A stretch of DNA of 64,000 bases from Thalassoroseus pseudoceratinae (GCF_011634775.1 NZ_JAALXT010000001.1:1135125-1199124), one strand, 5' to 3'. Numbered from the stretch's first letter, positions 27,290 through 37,205 are shown. Made by a program: numbers and translations. Notes: generated from the sequence alone by a model not told the origin.

Positions 27290-28819
27290 ATGTCCGACGA
27301 TCGTCAAGCCGCCACAATTCTGATCTTCGGTGCCACCGGAGATTTGACGGCTCGTAAACTCTTGCCTGCTCTCTATGAATTGTGGAGCGCTGGGTATTTG
27401 TCAGATCGGTGTCCGATCGTGGGGGTCGCTCGGCGGGATAAATCCGACGACGATTTCCGCAGCGATATGCAGGCAGCCATCCGCGATGCGCGCGATGACT
27501 ATAGCGATGAAAATTGGGACAAATTCGCCAGCCGACTGTTCTATCAACGCACCGACTTGAAAGACCCCGAAGATTTTCGTCGGCTGCGTCAACGGGTGGA
27601 ATCGCTCGAAGAAGAAACCGACACACGCGGAAAGCGGCTTGTCTATTTGGCCACCGCACCTTCGCTGTTCGTGCCGTCCGTCGAAGCCCTGAGCGATGCC
27701 GGCATGATCCCCAATGCCGACGATGAGCAGGTTCTGCGGGTCGTTATCGAAAAGCCATTCGGGCACGATTTGGAGTCGGCTCGTGAAATGAGCACGGAAC
27801 TCGGTCGACTGCTCCGAGAAGATCAGATTTACCGCATCGACCACTATCTCGGCAAAGATACCGTCCAGAACATTTTGATGTTCCGCTTCGGCAATTCGAT
27901 CTTCGAACCGCTGATGAACCGTAACCACGTCGATCACGTGCAAATCACGGTGGCGGAGTCACAGGGGATGGAACACGGTCGCGGAGGATATTACGACCAC
28001 GCCGGTGCCCTGCGAGACGTGTTGCAAAACCATGCGTTGCAACTTCTTTGCCTCACCGCTATGGAACCGCCGGGGCAATTCCTGCAAGAACACATCCGGG
28101 ACGAGAAAGTTAAAGTCCTCGAGGCACTCGAAGCCCCATCGAAAAACATCGACGACTGGGCCGTTGCGGGGCAGTACACCGAAAACACGATCGGCGGCGA
28201 AACCTTGCTTGGCTATCGTCAAGAAGACCGCGTCGATGAGAACTCGAACCGCGATACGTACGTTGGAATGGAAGTTCACATCGACAACTGGAGGTGGTCC
28301 GGTGTGCCGTTTTATCTGCGAACCGGCAAACGGATGACGAAACGCGTCACTGAAATTGCGGTCCAATTCAAGTTACCGCCCCAGCACCTCTTTCAAACCG
28401 TGGAGTGTGAAGGTGACATCTGCGATGTTGTCGGCACACAGCCGAATGCGTTGGTGTTCCGTATTCAACCGAAGGAAGCGATTTCGCTGAAGTTCTCCAC
28501 CAAACGTCCCGGCATGCAATATCAAGTTCACCCGGCGAACATGGAATTTTGCTACGAAGACGCATTCAGCAACCGAATGCCTGAGGCGTACGAGCGGTTA
28601 TTGCTCGACGTCTTGCGAGGCGATTCGACGTTGTTCACTCGTAGTGACGAACTCGAAGCGGCTTGGAAATTTGTCACACCGGTTCTCGACCACTGGGAAC
28701 AGGACAACTTTGAACCGAATTTCTACCCCGCCGGAACTTGGGGACCGAAAGCCTCCGACGAACTCCTCGCCAAAACCGGCCGCCACTGGCGACGCCCACA
28801 AGAATCCGGACCGGCTTGA
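27290..28819 (+). CDS. zwf: Glucose-6-phosphate dehydrogenase
   Basis: Cytosolic entry enzyme of the oxidative pentose phosphate pathway, oxidising glucose 6-phosphate to 6-phosphogluconolactone with NADP. 509 residues from the ATG at 27290, chosen over a TTG six bases earlier because GAGAG is well spaced from it. Visible are the nucleotide-binding ILIFGATGDLTARKLLPALYEL, VIEKPFGHDL and the active-site RIDHYLGKD with His185 and Lys189. Length is normal. It is monocistronic and divergent from the ExbB operon; pgl and gnd are not in this window. Confidence 0.96.
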   Translation: MSDDRQAATILIFGATGDLTARKLLPALYELWSAGYLSDRCPIVGVARRDKSDDDFRSDMQAAIRDARDDYSDENWDKFASRLFYQRTDLKDPEDFRRLRQRVESLEEETDTRGKRLVYLATAPSLFVPSVEALSDAGMIPNADDEQVLRVVIEKPFGHDLESAREMSTELGRLLREDQIYRIDHYLGKDTVQNILMFRFGNSIFEPLMNRNHVDHVQITVAESQGMEHGRGGYYDHAGALRDVLQNHALQLLCLTAMEPPGQFLQEHIRDEKVKVLEALEAPSKNIDDWAVAGQYTENTIGGETLLGYRQEDRVDENSNRDTYVGMEVHIDNWRWSGVPFYLRTGKRMTKRVTEIAVQFKLPPQHLFQTVECEGDICDVVGTQPNALVFRIQPKEAISLKFSTKRPGMQYQVHPANMEFCYEDAFSNRMPEAYERLLLDVLRGDSTLFTRSDELEAAWKFVTPVLDHWEQDNFEPNFYPAGTWGPKASDELLAKTGRHWRRPQESGPA

Positions 28820-28871
28820 TTCTGTAAACGAGTGTCACGTCCATTGAAGTCGCCGACGACCTTGATCCGGT

Positions 28872-29396
28872 CTAGTTCACCGTCTTGGCGAAATACAAGC
28901 CGGTGTAGACTTTGGGATCGATATACCGGCCTTTTGCTCGGCGTTTGAGCCAGTTATCGATATCATCGAGCGGGACTTCGTGGATTTCGATGTCTTCGGA
29001 ACCGTCTCCGCCGCCGTCTTCGACTTTCGTCAAACCGGTCGCTAGATAAAAGGTGACGACTTCCGTCGACAGCCCCGCCGACGGTGGTCCCTCGGTGACT
29101 TTCTTCATGCGACGGGCTTTGTAGCCGGTCTCTTCGAGCAGTTCTCGTTTGGCCGCCAACGCGGGTGTTTCCGAACCGGGCTGGTCCCCGACCAGACCGG
29201 CCGGAATCTCAACCACCCGTTTGCCGACCGGTGCCCGGAATTGCTCGATGAGGACGATCTTTCCGTCGTCAGTGACAGGAATCATCGCCACGATCCCCGT
29301 GACGCCCACACGGTCGACGTATTCCCAGCCGCTCTCGCGTAGCAATCGCAGGTATTTGCCGTGGGCTTGAAAATCAATTGCGGAATCGGAATTCAT
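28872..29396 (-). CDS. Nudix hydrolase (ADP-ribose pyrophosphatase-like)
   Basis: 174 residues with a complete Nudix box, Gly70-x5-Glu76-x7-REL-x-EE-x-GY (84-92, RELLEETGY), so the Mg-binding glutamates are present. Upstream VLIEQFRAPVGKRVVEIPAG is characteristic of the ADP-sugar pyrophosphatase branch (NudF-like), which hydrolyses ADP-ribose and similar nucleotide sugars. Convergent with zwf and divergent from the ThuA gene. Substrate within the branch is inferred. Confidence 0.9.
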   Translation of the reverse strand: MNSDSAIDFQAHGKYLRLLRESGWEYVDRVGVTGIVAMIPVTDDGKIVLIEQFRAPVGKRVVEIPAGLVGDQPGSETPALAAKRELLEETGYKARRMKKVTEGPPSAGLSTEVVTFYLATGLTKVEDGGGDGSEDIEIHEVPLDDIDNWLKRRAKGRYIDPKVYTGLYFAKTVN

Positions 29397-29486
29397 GGTG
29401 GTTGGCTTCGTTGGTTTGAGTCGGTGGGCTCGTTATCATGTCAACGTCGTCACCCCGAGTATAGATCAATCGAAAAAGGGAAATCC

Positions 29487-30341
29487 ATGTTCCATCGTCG
29501 CTCATTGTTGGCCGTTGCGTTGGCTACTGTGCTGGGGTTGCCGCTGTCTTCATCCGCTGCGGAAAAACCAGCTCGCGTGCTATTTTTGACGCAAAGCAAG
29601 GGCTTCGTACACGGTTCGGTGAAACGCAAAGGGCAGGAGTTGTCGCCGTCCGAAATCGCGATGAAACAACTCGGCCAGCAAACGGGGTTGTTCACGCTGG
29701 ATGCCACTCAAGACGCCGCTACGGACTTCACGCCGGAGAACCTAAAGAAATACGACATCGTGATGCTCTACACCACCGGCGAGCTTCCCATCAGCGACGA
29801 AGCGAAAGAGTATTTTCTGAACGATTGGTTGAAACAACCGGGACACGGCGTGATCGGTTTTCACTCCGCGACCGACACCTACCGCAACGACAAACCCGAA
29901 CACGCCTGGTACCGCGAGTTGATTGGCGGCACATTCGCTGGGCATCCGTGGAACTCTCGGAACAATGTCACGATTGCCGTTCATGATCCCGAACATCCCG
30001 CCATGCAACCGTTCGGCGAGGAGTTTCAGATCCAGGACGAAATTTATCAGTACAAGAACTTCGTCCCGGAAAACGTGCACGTGCTGATGAGTTTAGATAT
30101 GTCGAAATGCAAGCCGAGTAAACCGTATCATGTGCCGGTGGCGTGGTGTCGTGAGTGGGGCGAAGGCAAGATCTTCTACAATAATCTCGGCCACAACAAC
30201 CAAACCTGGACCGACAAACGGTTTCTCAAATCGACCGAAAACGCGGTGAAGTGGGTGCTCGACCAAGTCGAAGGCGACGCCGACCCCAACCCCGAAGTCT
30301 CCGCCCAAGCCGAAGCGGATGCAAAAAAAGCCGCGAGTTAG
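29487..30341 (+). CDS. Exported ThuA-domain protein
   Basis: 284 residues from the ATG at 29487, which has AAAAAGGG upstream and starts a signal peptide (MFHRRSLLAVALATVLGLPLSSSAAE); the longer frame to 29361 overlaps the Nudix gene. The ThuA (trehalose-utilisation) domain is a glutamine-amidotransferase-like fold: ARVLFLTQSKGFVHGS, YDIVMLYTTGELPISDEAKE, GHGVIGFHSATDTYRN, HPWNSRNNVTIAVHDPEHPA, GEGKIFYNNLGHNNQTW. The tail is charged and Ala/Glu-rich. Such proteins are numerous in planctomycetes and accompany sugar dehydrogenases; catalytic function is not established. Confidence 0.9.
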   Translation: MFHRRSLLAVALATVLGLPLSSSAAEKPARVLFLTQSKGFVHGSVKRKGQELSPSEIAMKQLGQQTGLFTLDATQDAATDFTPENLKKYDIVMLYTTGELPISDEAKEYFLNDWLKQPGHGVIGFHSATDTYRNDKPEHAWYRELIGGTFAGHPWNSRNNVTIAVHDPEHPAMQPFGEEFQIQDEIYQYKNFVPENVHVLMSLDMSKCKPSKPYHVPVAWCREWGEGKIFYNNLGHNNQTWTDKRFLKSTENAVKWVLDQVEGDADPNPEVSAQAEADAKKAAS

Positions 30342-30344
30342 AAT

Positions 30345-30421
30345 TGTGTCGGTCAGGCTGTGCCTGACCGTTTCAAAAAATCCGCAACGAGTCGCGTCAG
30401 GCGCAGCCTGGCCGACTCACA
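30345..30421. repeat. Two-hairpin repeat, family B
   Basis: GGTCAGGC-TGT-GCCTGACC (30351-30369) and GTCAGGC-GCA-GCCTGGC (30396-30412) lie inside imperfect terminal inverted repeats (TGTGTCGGTCAGGC against GCCTGGCCGACTCACA). The layout matches family A but the sequence differs. It begins four bases after the ThuA stop and ends 36 bases before gltX. Confidence 0.65.
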
Positions 30422-30457
30422 CGCCCACCGAGTGGTCCTTCAACTGACGATTTCACC

Positions 30458-32032
30458 ATGACAACTGTTCGCACGCGATTCGCACCGTCTCCGACTGGCT
30501 ACATGCACATTGGTGGCATGCGGACCGCTTTATTCAATTGGCTGTGGGCCAAAGCTAACGGCGGCCAATTTATTCTTCGCATCGACGACACCGACCAAAA
30601 ACGCCACGTCGAATCCGCCTTGGAACCGATCTTCCAAGCCTTCCGTTGGCTCGACATGGATTGGGATGAAGGTCCGGAAGCCGGTGGGGAGTTTGGTCCG
30701 TATTTTCAATCGCAGCGGGGTGACTTGTACAAAGCCGCTGTGGAAAAATTGCTCGCCGACGGCCATGCCTTCCGTGACTACAACACGCCCGAGCAGAACG
30801 CTGAAGATCGGGAACTCGCCGACAAAGAAAAGCGTCCCCGACTCAACATCCGGCGGTCCCTTGATCTGACCGACGCTGAACGCGAACAGTATGAAGCGGA
30901 AGGTCGGAATCATGTGATTCGATTGTTGGTCCCGCGTGACGAGAAAATCAGTGTCGATGACCTCGTCCGTGGCCACGTCGAGTGGGATTTATCGATCATG
31001 TCGGACCCCGCCATCGCCCGCAGCGATGGATCGCCACTCTACAACTTGGCAACCGTCGTCGACGATGCTCAGATGAAAATCAGCCATGTGATCCGAGCCG
31101 AGGAACACCTTTCCAACACGCCCGCACAACTGCTGATTTACAAAGCACTCGGTGAAACACCGCCCACGTTTGCGCATATTCCGTTCGTGACTGCACCAGG
31201 AACGTCGAAGAAACTATCCAAGCGAGACATCGGCAAATATCGCAACAACCCGAAATTCAAAAAGCTCTTCGAAGCCGGCGACCGCGTGTTCCCCCGCTTA
31301 AATCTTCAAGACGTCAGTGACGAAACGCTCAACCCTGTGATGGTGCAGTACTACGAACAGATCGGCTACCTACCGGCCGGTTTGCTCAATGCGTTGGCTC
31401 AGCTAGGTTGGTCGTTCGATGACAAAACCGAGATACTCTCACGTGAGTTTTTGCTGGACAATTTCACGCTCGATAAGGTGATCAAAGCCCCGGCTGGCTT
31501 CGATCCCGATAAGCTTAACAGCTACCAATCCCACTGGATGCAAGAACTTCCCCGCGAGCGGAAAATCAACGGGTGTCTTCCGTACTTGCAACAAGCCGGA
31601 TTGCTTGGCAAGGAACCAACCGACGAAGACCGTGAGTGGGTCGGGCAAGTGATCGACACGCTTGGAGAGCGTTTGACTCTCTTCAGCGATATCCTCAACG
31701 CGGATGACTTCTTCACCGCCGACGACGAACTGACTTTCGACGAAAAGTCGTTCAAGAAACGAATCCAGAAGCCGGACGACGCGGTCCCATTGCTTGCCGA
31801 GTTTCGCGAGGCATTGGCGAATGCGGAGTCGTTCGATGTCGACTCGCTCGACAAATTACTACACGACTTCTGCGAGCAAAAGGACATCAAGATCGGACAG
31901 ATCATCCACGCCATCCGCATCGGTGCGACGGGAAAACCCAGCGGTCCAGGATTGTTCGAAAGCCTCGCCGTTCTGGGCCGAGAGCGGGTGCTCACGCGGA
32001 TCGATCGTGCGTTGAAAAAAGCCCAAAGCTGA
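30458..32032 (+). CDS. gltX: Glutamyl-tRNA synthetase
   Basis: Class I aminoacyl-tRNA synthetase charging tRNA-Glu, 524 residues. It shows [14 protein letters not shown] (HIGH-type motif at 17-20), the Rossmann core [13 protein letters not shown] and the KMSKS equivalent KLSKR at 252-256, followed by an alpha-helical anticodon-binding domain. A discriminating or non-discriminating type cannot be told by eye. Length is slightly above the usual 470-500 residues. Essential gene, single copy in the window; the start follows the family B hairpin element. Confidence 0.96.
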   Translation: MTTVRTRFAPSPTGYMHIGGMRTALFNWLWAKANGGQFILRIDDTDQKRHVESALEPIFQAFRWLDMDWDEGPEAGGEFGPYFQSQRGDLYKAAVEKLLADGHAFRDYNTPEQNAEDRELADKEKRPRLNIRRSLDLTDAEREQYEAEGRNHVIRLLVPRDEKISVDDLVRGHVEWDLSIMSDPAIARSDGSPLYNLATVVDDAQMKISHVIRAEEHLSNTPAQLLIYKALGETPPTFAHIPFVTAPGTSKKLSKRDIGKYRNNPKFKKLFEAGDRVFPRLNLQDVSDETLNPVMVQYYEQIGYLPAGLLNALAQLGWSFDDKTEILSREFLLDNFTLDKVIKAPAGFDPDKLNSYQSHWMQELPRERKINGCLPYLQQAGLLGKEPTDEDREWVGQVIDTLGERLTLFSDILNADDFFTADDELTFDEKSFKKRIQKPDDAVPLLAEFREALANAESFDVDSLDKLLHDFCEQKDIKIGQIIHAIRIGATGKPSGPGLFESLAVLGRERVLTRIDRALKKAQS

Positions 32033-32131
32033 CCGAAACTCCGCCGCGTGGGTTGGACAACGCATCGGCAAACGTGGATAATTCCGGAGTTGCGTTCATG
32101 AAGTCCTTCCATCTGTTGTGGAGTCAATTAC

Positions 32132-35080
32132 ATGGTCCGTTGGACGTTCGTCCTCGCGGGGATTTTGACGTGTGTTTGTGCTGATCGTCTTTCCGCTCAA
32201 TCGGCAATGGTGAAGAGCCCGGTGCCGCCGAAGGAGTCGATTCAGCATCTCGAAGTGCATCCCAATGTGCATGTGGAGTTAGTCGCGTGTGAACCGCAGA
32301 TCGTCGATCCGGTTGCGATCGCGTTCGACGCTTCCTCGGGGTTGTATGTCGTGCAGATGACGGACTACCCGAACGGTCCGGCCGATGGTGAAGCACCAAA
32401 GTCGAAGATTAAATATCTTCAAGACAAAGACGACGACGGCTTCTTCGAAACGGCTCACGTCTTCGCCGACGAATTGCTGTTTGCCAACGGCGTTTTGCCG
32501 TGGCGGGGCGGGGTGATCGTCACCATGGCTGGCGAAGTTGCCTACTTCAAAGACACCGACGGCGATCACAAAGCGGACGTGCGTGAAACATGGTTCACCG
32601 GCTTCGCCGAACAAAACCCCCAATTGCGGGCGAACCACCCGACGTTGGGAATCGACGGGTACGTTTACATCGCTAACGGTCTACGTGGCGGTGACGTGAT
32701 CGCACGAAAAAAAGAATGGGCCAAAGACGCCAAACCAATTTCACTCAGCGGCCGCGACTTCCGTTTCGATCCACTGACCGGCGAATACGAAGCCGTCACC
32801 GGCATTGGCCAATTTGGACTGACATTCGATGACTACGGCCGACGATTTGTCTGTAGCAATCGAAACCCATGTAAACATCTCGTCTTCGAAGACCACTATC
32901 TGAAGAAGAATCCACAATTGGCGATTAGCCAAACCGCACACGATGTCTCACCAGCCGCCGAAAACAGTCGAGTCTATCCGAAGGTCAATGCCTGGACGAC
33001 TTCCACCTTGCACTCCGGCCAATTCACCGCCGCCTGCGGGGTGACCGTTTACCGAGGAAGTGCATTGCCCCAATTCTACGGCAACTCGTTCACCTGCGAG
33101 CCGACCGGAAGTTTGGTGCACCGCGATGTTTGGTCGCCGATGGGGGCGACTTTCAACTCGACACCAGGACGCAAAGAAGTGGAATTTTTGGCAAGCAAGG
33201 ATTCGTGGTTTCGCCCGGTCAATTTGGCTCACGGACCGGATGGTGCGTTGTACGTCTGCGATATGTACCGAGCTGTGATCGAACACCCACAGTTCATGCC
33301 CACGGAACTCAAAACGCGTCGCGATCTCACCAATGGCGACACTCGCGGTCGGATTTATCGGCTGACCAAAAAACCGATCACGACCGATGAAGAAGACAAA
33401 CCCGTGACGAACCTCGCGGATTTCCCCTCTTCCAAACTGGTCCCGCTCCTCGATGCCAACACTTCGCAACGGGAAACCGCAGTGCGACTGCTCGTTGAGC
33501 GGCAAGACAAATCCATCATTCCCGCAGTGGCCAAACAGTTGAAAACCGCTCGCAAGCCAGCCGGCCGAGTCGCGGCACTCAGCGTGTTGCGGTCGTTGGG
33601 AGGGTTGGAGTCGAATCGCAATTTGGTTCTTTCGACGATCAAGTCGGACAAGGATCGCGTCGCCGAAATTGCGGTTCGTTTCACCGAAGAATGGCTGAGC
33701 GAATCCGATGCAGAGTTGCTGGGCGTCATTCGAGACCGTGCGAAAACAGCGGACCCGCGATTGCAATTTCAAATCGCGCTCAGCCTGAGTTACGCCGCGG
33801 ACGATGCCAGCGACACCCTCGCAGAAATCGCGTTGAACAACCTTCGAGATGATTGGATCGGTTCCGCCGTTCTAATCGCCACGAAGAAACCTACGGAACT
33901 GCTAACGCGAATCACAAACTCTCCCCGCGTGGGCGATGCTGATGAATTCTTGTCTCAATTGGGTAACTACATTGGCCGTCGCAACCAACCCGCCGAGACC
34001 AAACAGGCGTTTGCAACCATCAGTGAATTGTCGGACGACAAATTGCTGGTGACGCAATTGCAATTCCTGAACGGACTCGCATCAGGATTGCGGAGTCGTG
34101 GGCAGCGATTGCCCAACGTCGTCAAAACACTCGACGAGCCACTTCAAGAACGCATCAACGCGATCGCTTCGCAGGCATTGGAACTCGCTGCCAATTCGGG
34201 AGCCACCGCGAGTGTTCGACAAGTCGCGATGGATTTCCTCGCGCAAGGGTTAGCGGATGCCGATGAAACGCTGTTCAAGCTGGCGACGTCTCGCGAACCG
34301 CAATCCATTCGGATGGCCGCAATCACCGTGTTGGGTCAACGCTCCAGTTCGCGGGTCGCGCAGTTATTGAAGTCAGGATTCGCTGAGCAAACTCCAACGC
34401 TACGAAGCAAAATCCTTGATGCCGCCATCACCGTCCCGACGGCCACAGAAGTCCTGTTGAGTCAAATGGAGGCCCAAAAAATTAAACCGGCGGAACTTTC
34501 TGTCTTTCAATCGCGACGTTTGACCTCACATCGGAATCCGGAAATCCGCAAAGCCTTCGCCAAGATCGTTCAGGCAGCAACCCCCGCAGACCGCAAGCAA
34601 GTTCTCAGTGATTACCAAACGGCGTTGTCACTCAAAGCAGACGCGGCTGCCGGACGAGAAGTGTTCGCGAAGAACTGTGCGACGTGCCATCGCATCGGCA
34701 AGATCGGCGTGAATGTCGCTCCCGACATCGCCGACTCTCGCACGAAAACTCCACAGTACTTACTGACAAACATTCTCGACCCCAACCGAGCCGTTGATAA
34801 CAACTACTTCAGTTTCACAGTGCTGACCGTCGAAGGCCAAATCTACACCGGTTTGGTGGCGACCGAAACCGCGACGTCTGTCACCCTGAAGCAACCCGAA
34901 GGCAAAACGATCACGCTGTTGCGTAGCGACATCGAGCAGATGAAATCCGACGGCGTTTCTCTGATGCCAGTCGGTTTGGAGAAAAACATTACGCCACAAC
35001 AGATGGCGAACCTCATCAGCTTCATCAAGAATTGGCGTTACCTCGATGGGGATATTCCCATCGACCTGCCAGGTGAATAG
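32132..35080 (+). CDS. PVC-type heme-binding dehydrogenase with HEAT repeats and cytochrome c
   Basis: 982 residues, exported (FVLAGILTCVCADRLSAQ). Residues about 30-420 form the membrane-bound dehydrogenase propeller (PVAIAFDASSGLYVVQMTDYPNG, NGVLPWRGGVIVTMAGEV, GPDGALYVCDMYRAVIEHPQFMP). A long helical HEAT-like region follows (about 430-820). The cytochrome c domain has CATCH (Cys849, Cys852, His853) and the typical closing pattern RAVDNNYFSFTVLTVEGQIYTGLV. A GGAG site precedes the ATG. It is the same class as the gene at 19165-22293 but without the N-terminal carbohydrate-binding-like domain. Substrate unknown. Confidence 0.92.
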   Translation: MVRWTFVLAGILTCVCADRLSAQSAMVKSPVPPKESIQHLEVHPNVHVELVACEPQIVDPVAIAFDASSGLYVVQMTDYPNGPADGEAPKSKIKYLQDKDDDGFFETAHVFADELLFANGVLPWRGGVIVTMAGEVAYFKDTDGDHKADVRETWFTGFAEQNPQLRANHPTLGIDGYVYIANGLRGGDVIARKKEWAKDAKPISLSGRDFRFDPLTGEYEAVTGIGQFGLTFDDYGRRFVCSNRNPCKHLVFEDHYLKKNPQLAISQTAHDVSPAAENSRVYPKVNAWTTSTLHSGQFTAACGVTVYRGSALPQFYGNSFTCEPTGSLVHRDVWSPMGATFNSTPGRKEVEFLASKDSWFRPVNLAHGPDGALYVCDMYRAVIEHPQFMPTELKTRRDLTNGDTRGRIYRLTKKPITTDEEDKPVTNLADFPSSKLVPLLDANTSQRETAVRLLVERQDKSIIPAVAKQLKTARKPAGRVAALSVLRSLGGLESNRNLVLSTIKSDKDRVAEIAVRFTEEWLSESDAELLGVIRDRAKTADPRLQFQIALSLSYAADDASDTLAEIALNNLRDDWIGSAVLIATKKPTELLTRITNSPRVGDADEFLSQLGNYIGRRNQPAETKQAFATISELSDDKLLVTQLQFLNGLASGLRSRGQRLPNVVKTLDEPLQERINAIASQALELAANSGATASVRQVAMDFLAQGLADADETLFKLATSREPQSIRMAAITVLGQRSSSRVAQLLKSGFAEQTPTLRSKILDAAITVPTATEVLLSQMEAQKIKPAELSVFQSRRLTSHRNPEIRKAFAKIVQAATPADRKQVLSDYQTALSLKADAAAGREVFAKNCATCHRIGKIGVNVAPDIADSRTKTPQYLLTNILDPNRAVDNNYFSFTVLTVEGQIYTGLVATETATSVTLKQPEGKTITLLRSDIEQMKSDGVSLMPVGLEKNITPQQMANLISFIKNWRYLDGDIPIDLPGE

Positions 35081-35139
35081 CCCCAGTGGCAGACGGTCCA
35101 CACGTAACCGAACGTTACAAACTTCGTGACATTGCGAAC

Positions 35140-35161
35140 GACTCGGTCAATTTGCCGAGTC
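35140..35161. terminator. Hairpin downstream of the PVC cytochrome gene
   Basis: GACTCGG (35140-35146) and CCGAGTC (35155-35161) form a perfect 7-base stem with an 8-base loop, 60 bases after the stop at 35080. No T-tract follows, so terminator function is only likely from position. Confidence 0.4.
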
Positions 35162-35367
35162 GTCGCATCCATTTCATTCGCTGCAAGCAGTTCGACGGCT
35201 GAACTCACCTTGCAGTTTTCTAGAGCGGTGTTTCCACCGCCAGTTCCCCAACGCCTGACGGGAATCGCGAAAAACCATCTGGTCGACCAACACGACGACC
35301 GATAGGATGAGTAAAAAGAGCGGTCTCGCATCGCCATTCGCGCTCCGTTTACCGCGTTAGGAACTGC

Positions 35368-36555
35368 ATGATTCATTCGCGACGATTGATCCGCTTCGCT
35401 CACCTGGGTTCCCTTTGCGGCCTCATCCTCTGCGGAACGGCCACCGCATGGGGGCAGCTTTACACCGTCAAACCGTATCGCGGTCGGCAACCGAAATCAG
35501 TCACACCCCCATCGCGCCCAACCAGCACGACGCGAGTCACCAACACCATACGTGGCACAAGGACTCCGCAAACGGTTGTCTCGGTGGAACTCCTCATGGA
35601 AGCACCGGGCACGAGTTACGAAGCTCAACGTTGGGCATCACAGCTGAGCAAACTCGGGTATTCGCCTCAGGTTCGCACGAGACGATCCGTCGACGAGCCT
35701 GGTGTCTCTGAACGGAATGTGCGGGGTGTTCGTAAAGTTGATGTCGTTGCCGTCTTGGATCGCCGGGGGCGTGTCGTTTTACCGAGTGCCGCGTTTACGC
35801 TCGACAATCTCAACGAGTTTCGCAGCTATCTCGATGAACTCAAGAAATACGGCCAACAAGGCGATCCGAAGGGCCAACCACTTTGGGGTTTGACCAAGAC
35901 GCAGTTCGGGACCATCTTCGGCACGCTGAGTCTGGAAGTCGAGCAAGAGTTGAAAAATCTGCCGCTTGAGACGGCGCTCGGACGACTGAACCTTCCGGAA
36001 GACATCCCAGTTCAAATCTCAAAATCGGCTCGAGCGTGGCTACGACTCCAAGGTCAAGACAAGACCACGGTCGCACAATCGGTGGCTGGTTTTTCGCATG
36101 GAACGGCACTCGCGATCATGTTGCGAGAGCAAAACCTTGGTTTCCGTCCGCGTCGCACGCCCAGCGGAGAGCTGGAACTCGTCGTAGAACCACTCAACTC
36201 TGATGCCAAACTTTGGCCGGTCGGTTGGGAGCCGAAAAACGCCCCCATCGAGACCGCACCGATATTGTTCAAACTCCTGCCGGTGAATCTTCAGGATGTC
36301 GGATTGATGGATCTCCTGGCGACCATCGAAGCCAAGACGAACATCCCAATGCGGTTGGACCTCGACGGCATCGCCAGACAACGAATTGACCTCGATGAGA
36401 TTCGTGTCGATCACCCATCCCGTACAACATCGTGGAGCTTGCTGATCCGGCGAGTCACTGCGAAAAGCGGTCTTGTTCGCGAGCTGAAAATCGACGAAGG
36501 TGGCCGACCATTCATTTGGATCACCCCCATGAAACACGGCCCCGTCGGACAGTGA
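35368..36555 (+). CDS. Exported protein with two secretin/STN-like repeats
   Basis: 395 residues with a signal peptide (HLGSLCGLILCGTATAWGQ) and an AGGAAC ribosome site. After a basic Pro/Thr-rich linker (35-75) comes an alpha/beta region (VSVELLMEAPGTSYEAQRWASQLSKLGYSP). Two later stretches look like STN/secretin N-domain modules: LPLETALGRLNLPEDIPVQI to ELELVVEPLN, and LQDVGLMDLLATIEAKTNIP to RPFIWIT. Each has the pattern of amphipathic helix, a short strand with 'low-dimension' target residues and a closing beta hairpin. No pore domain is visible, so it is not a secretin itself. Function unknown; it might be a periplasmic scaffold. Confidence 0.75.
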   Translation: MIHSRRLIRFAHLGSLCGLILCGTATAWGQLYTVKPYRGRQPKSVTPPSRPTSTTRVTNTIRGTRTPQTVVSVELLMEAPGTSYEAQRWASQLSKLGYSPQVRTRRSVDEPGVSERNVRGVRKVDVVAVLDRRGRVVLPSAAFTLDNLNEFRSYLDELKKYGQQGDPKGQPLWGLTKTQFGTIFGTLSLEVEQELKNLPLETALGRLNLPEDIPVQISKSARAWLRLQGQDKTTVAQSVAGFSHGTALAIMLREQNLGFRPRRTPSGELELVVEPLNSDAKLWPVGWEPKNAPIETAPILFKLLPVNLQDVGLMDLLATIEAKTNIPMRLDLDGIARQRIDLDEIRVDHPSRTTSWSLLIRRVTAKSGLVRELKIDEGGRPFIWITPMKHGPVGQ

Positions 36556-36590
36556 TTCCTTCCTCAACTCTTTAATAGAATTTGTACTCA

Positions 36591-37205
36591 ATGGTCTATC
36601 TATGGGCCGTACTACTGCTCGTCGCGAATCTTATTGCATGGGTTTCGACGGCGTTCGGGCTGCCGGGAAATTGGCTGATTGTCCTGTTCACGGCTCTTTA
36701 TGCGTATCTCCAACCTGTCGGGCAGACACCACATGTGAGTTGGACGGTCGTCATCGCCATTCTCATCTTGGCGGCAATCGGCGAGATCGTTGAATTTCTA
36801 GCCGGTGCCGCCGGAGCCGCGAAGCAGGGTGGCAGCCGACGCGGCATCATTTTCTCCATCGTTGGAACGATCGTCGGCAGTATCCTCGGCGCGACGGTCG
36901 GCATTCCAATTCCCGTGATCGGCCCCATCATCGGAGCCGTCGGCGGCGGTGCAGGCGGAGCATTCGCCGGGGCGTATCTTGGAGAATCCTCGCTGGAGCG
37001 AACGACCACCGAACGCCTCGCCATCGGCAAAGGAGCCATGATCGGCCGTCTGCTCGGCACGGCCAGCAAACTCATCGTCGGCGTCGTGATGGTGATCGCG
37101 GTGGGCTTTGATTCGTTTCTCGACTTGAAACAGCCACCGGAACCAGCTGCAAATATCGAACAGAACGAACACCCGTCGGTCGGCCTGTGCCTGAATGAGT
37201 CATGA
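36591..37205 (+). CDS. DUF456-type small integral membrane protein
   Basis: 204 residues from the ATG at 36591 (MVYLWAVLLLVANLIAWVSTAFGLPGNW), preferred over a TTG nine bases earlier. Helices follow the DUF456 pattern: an N-terminal hairpin, ISWTVVIAILILAAIGEIVEFLAGAAGAA and the long glycine-rich segment IVGTIVGSILGATVGIPIPVIGPIIGAVGGGAGGAFAGAYLGE, then a last helix LIVGVVMVIAVGF. The C-terminal residues HPSVGLCLNES are encoded by a sequence matching half of the family B repeat, so the original stop was probably upstream or altered. Its stop overlaps that of the opposing SUKH gene by three to six bases. Function unknown. Confidence 0.85.
   Translation: MVYLWAVLLLVANLIAWVSTAFGLPGNWLIVLFTALYAYLQPVGQTPHVSWTVVIAILILAAIGEIVEFLAGAAGAAKQGGSRRGIIFSIVGTIVGSILGATVGIPIPVIGPIIGAVGGGAGGAFAGAYLGESSLERTTTERLAIGKGAMIGRLLGTASKLIVGVVMVIAVGFDSFLDLKQPPEPAANIEQNEHPSVGLCLNES
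37175..37194 (+). repeat. Half of a family B repeat inside the DUF456 3' end
   Basis: Twenty bases match 30348-30367 at 18 positions (both contain GTCGGTC and CTGTGCCTGA). Here they are translated as part of the membrane protein tail, about 10 residues from the stop. Confidence 0.55.

Noticed and set aside
32948-33772. Minus-strand 274-codon open frame
   Set aside because: Antisense of the PVC cytochrome gene; composition typical of a shadow frame.
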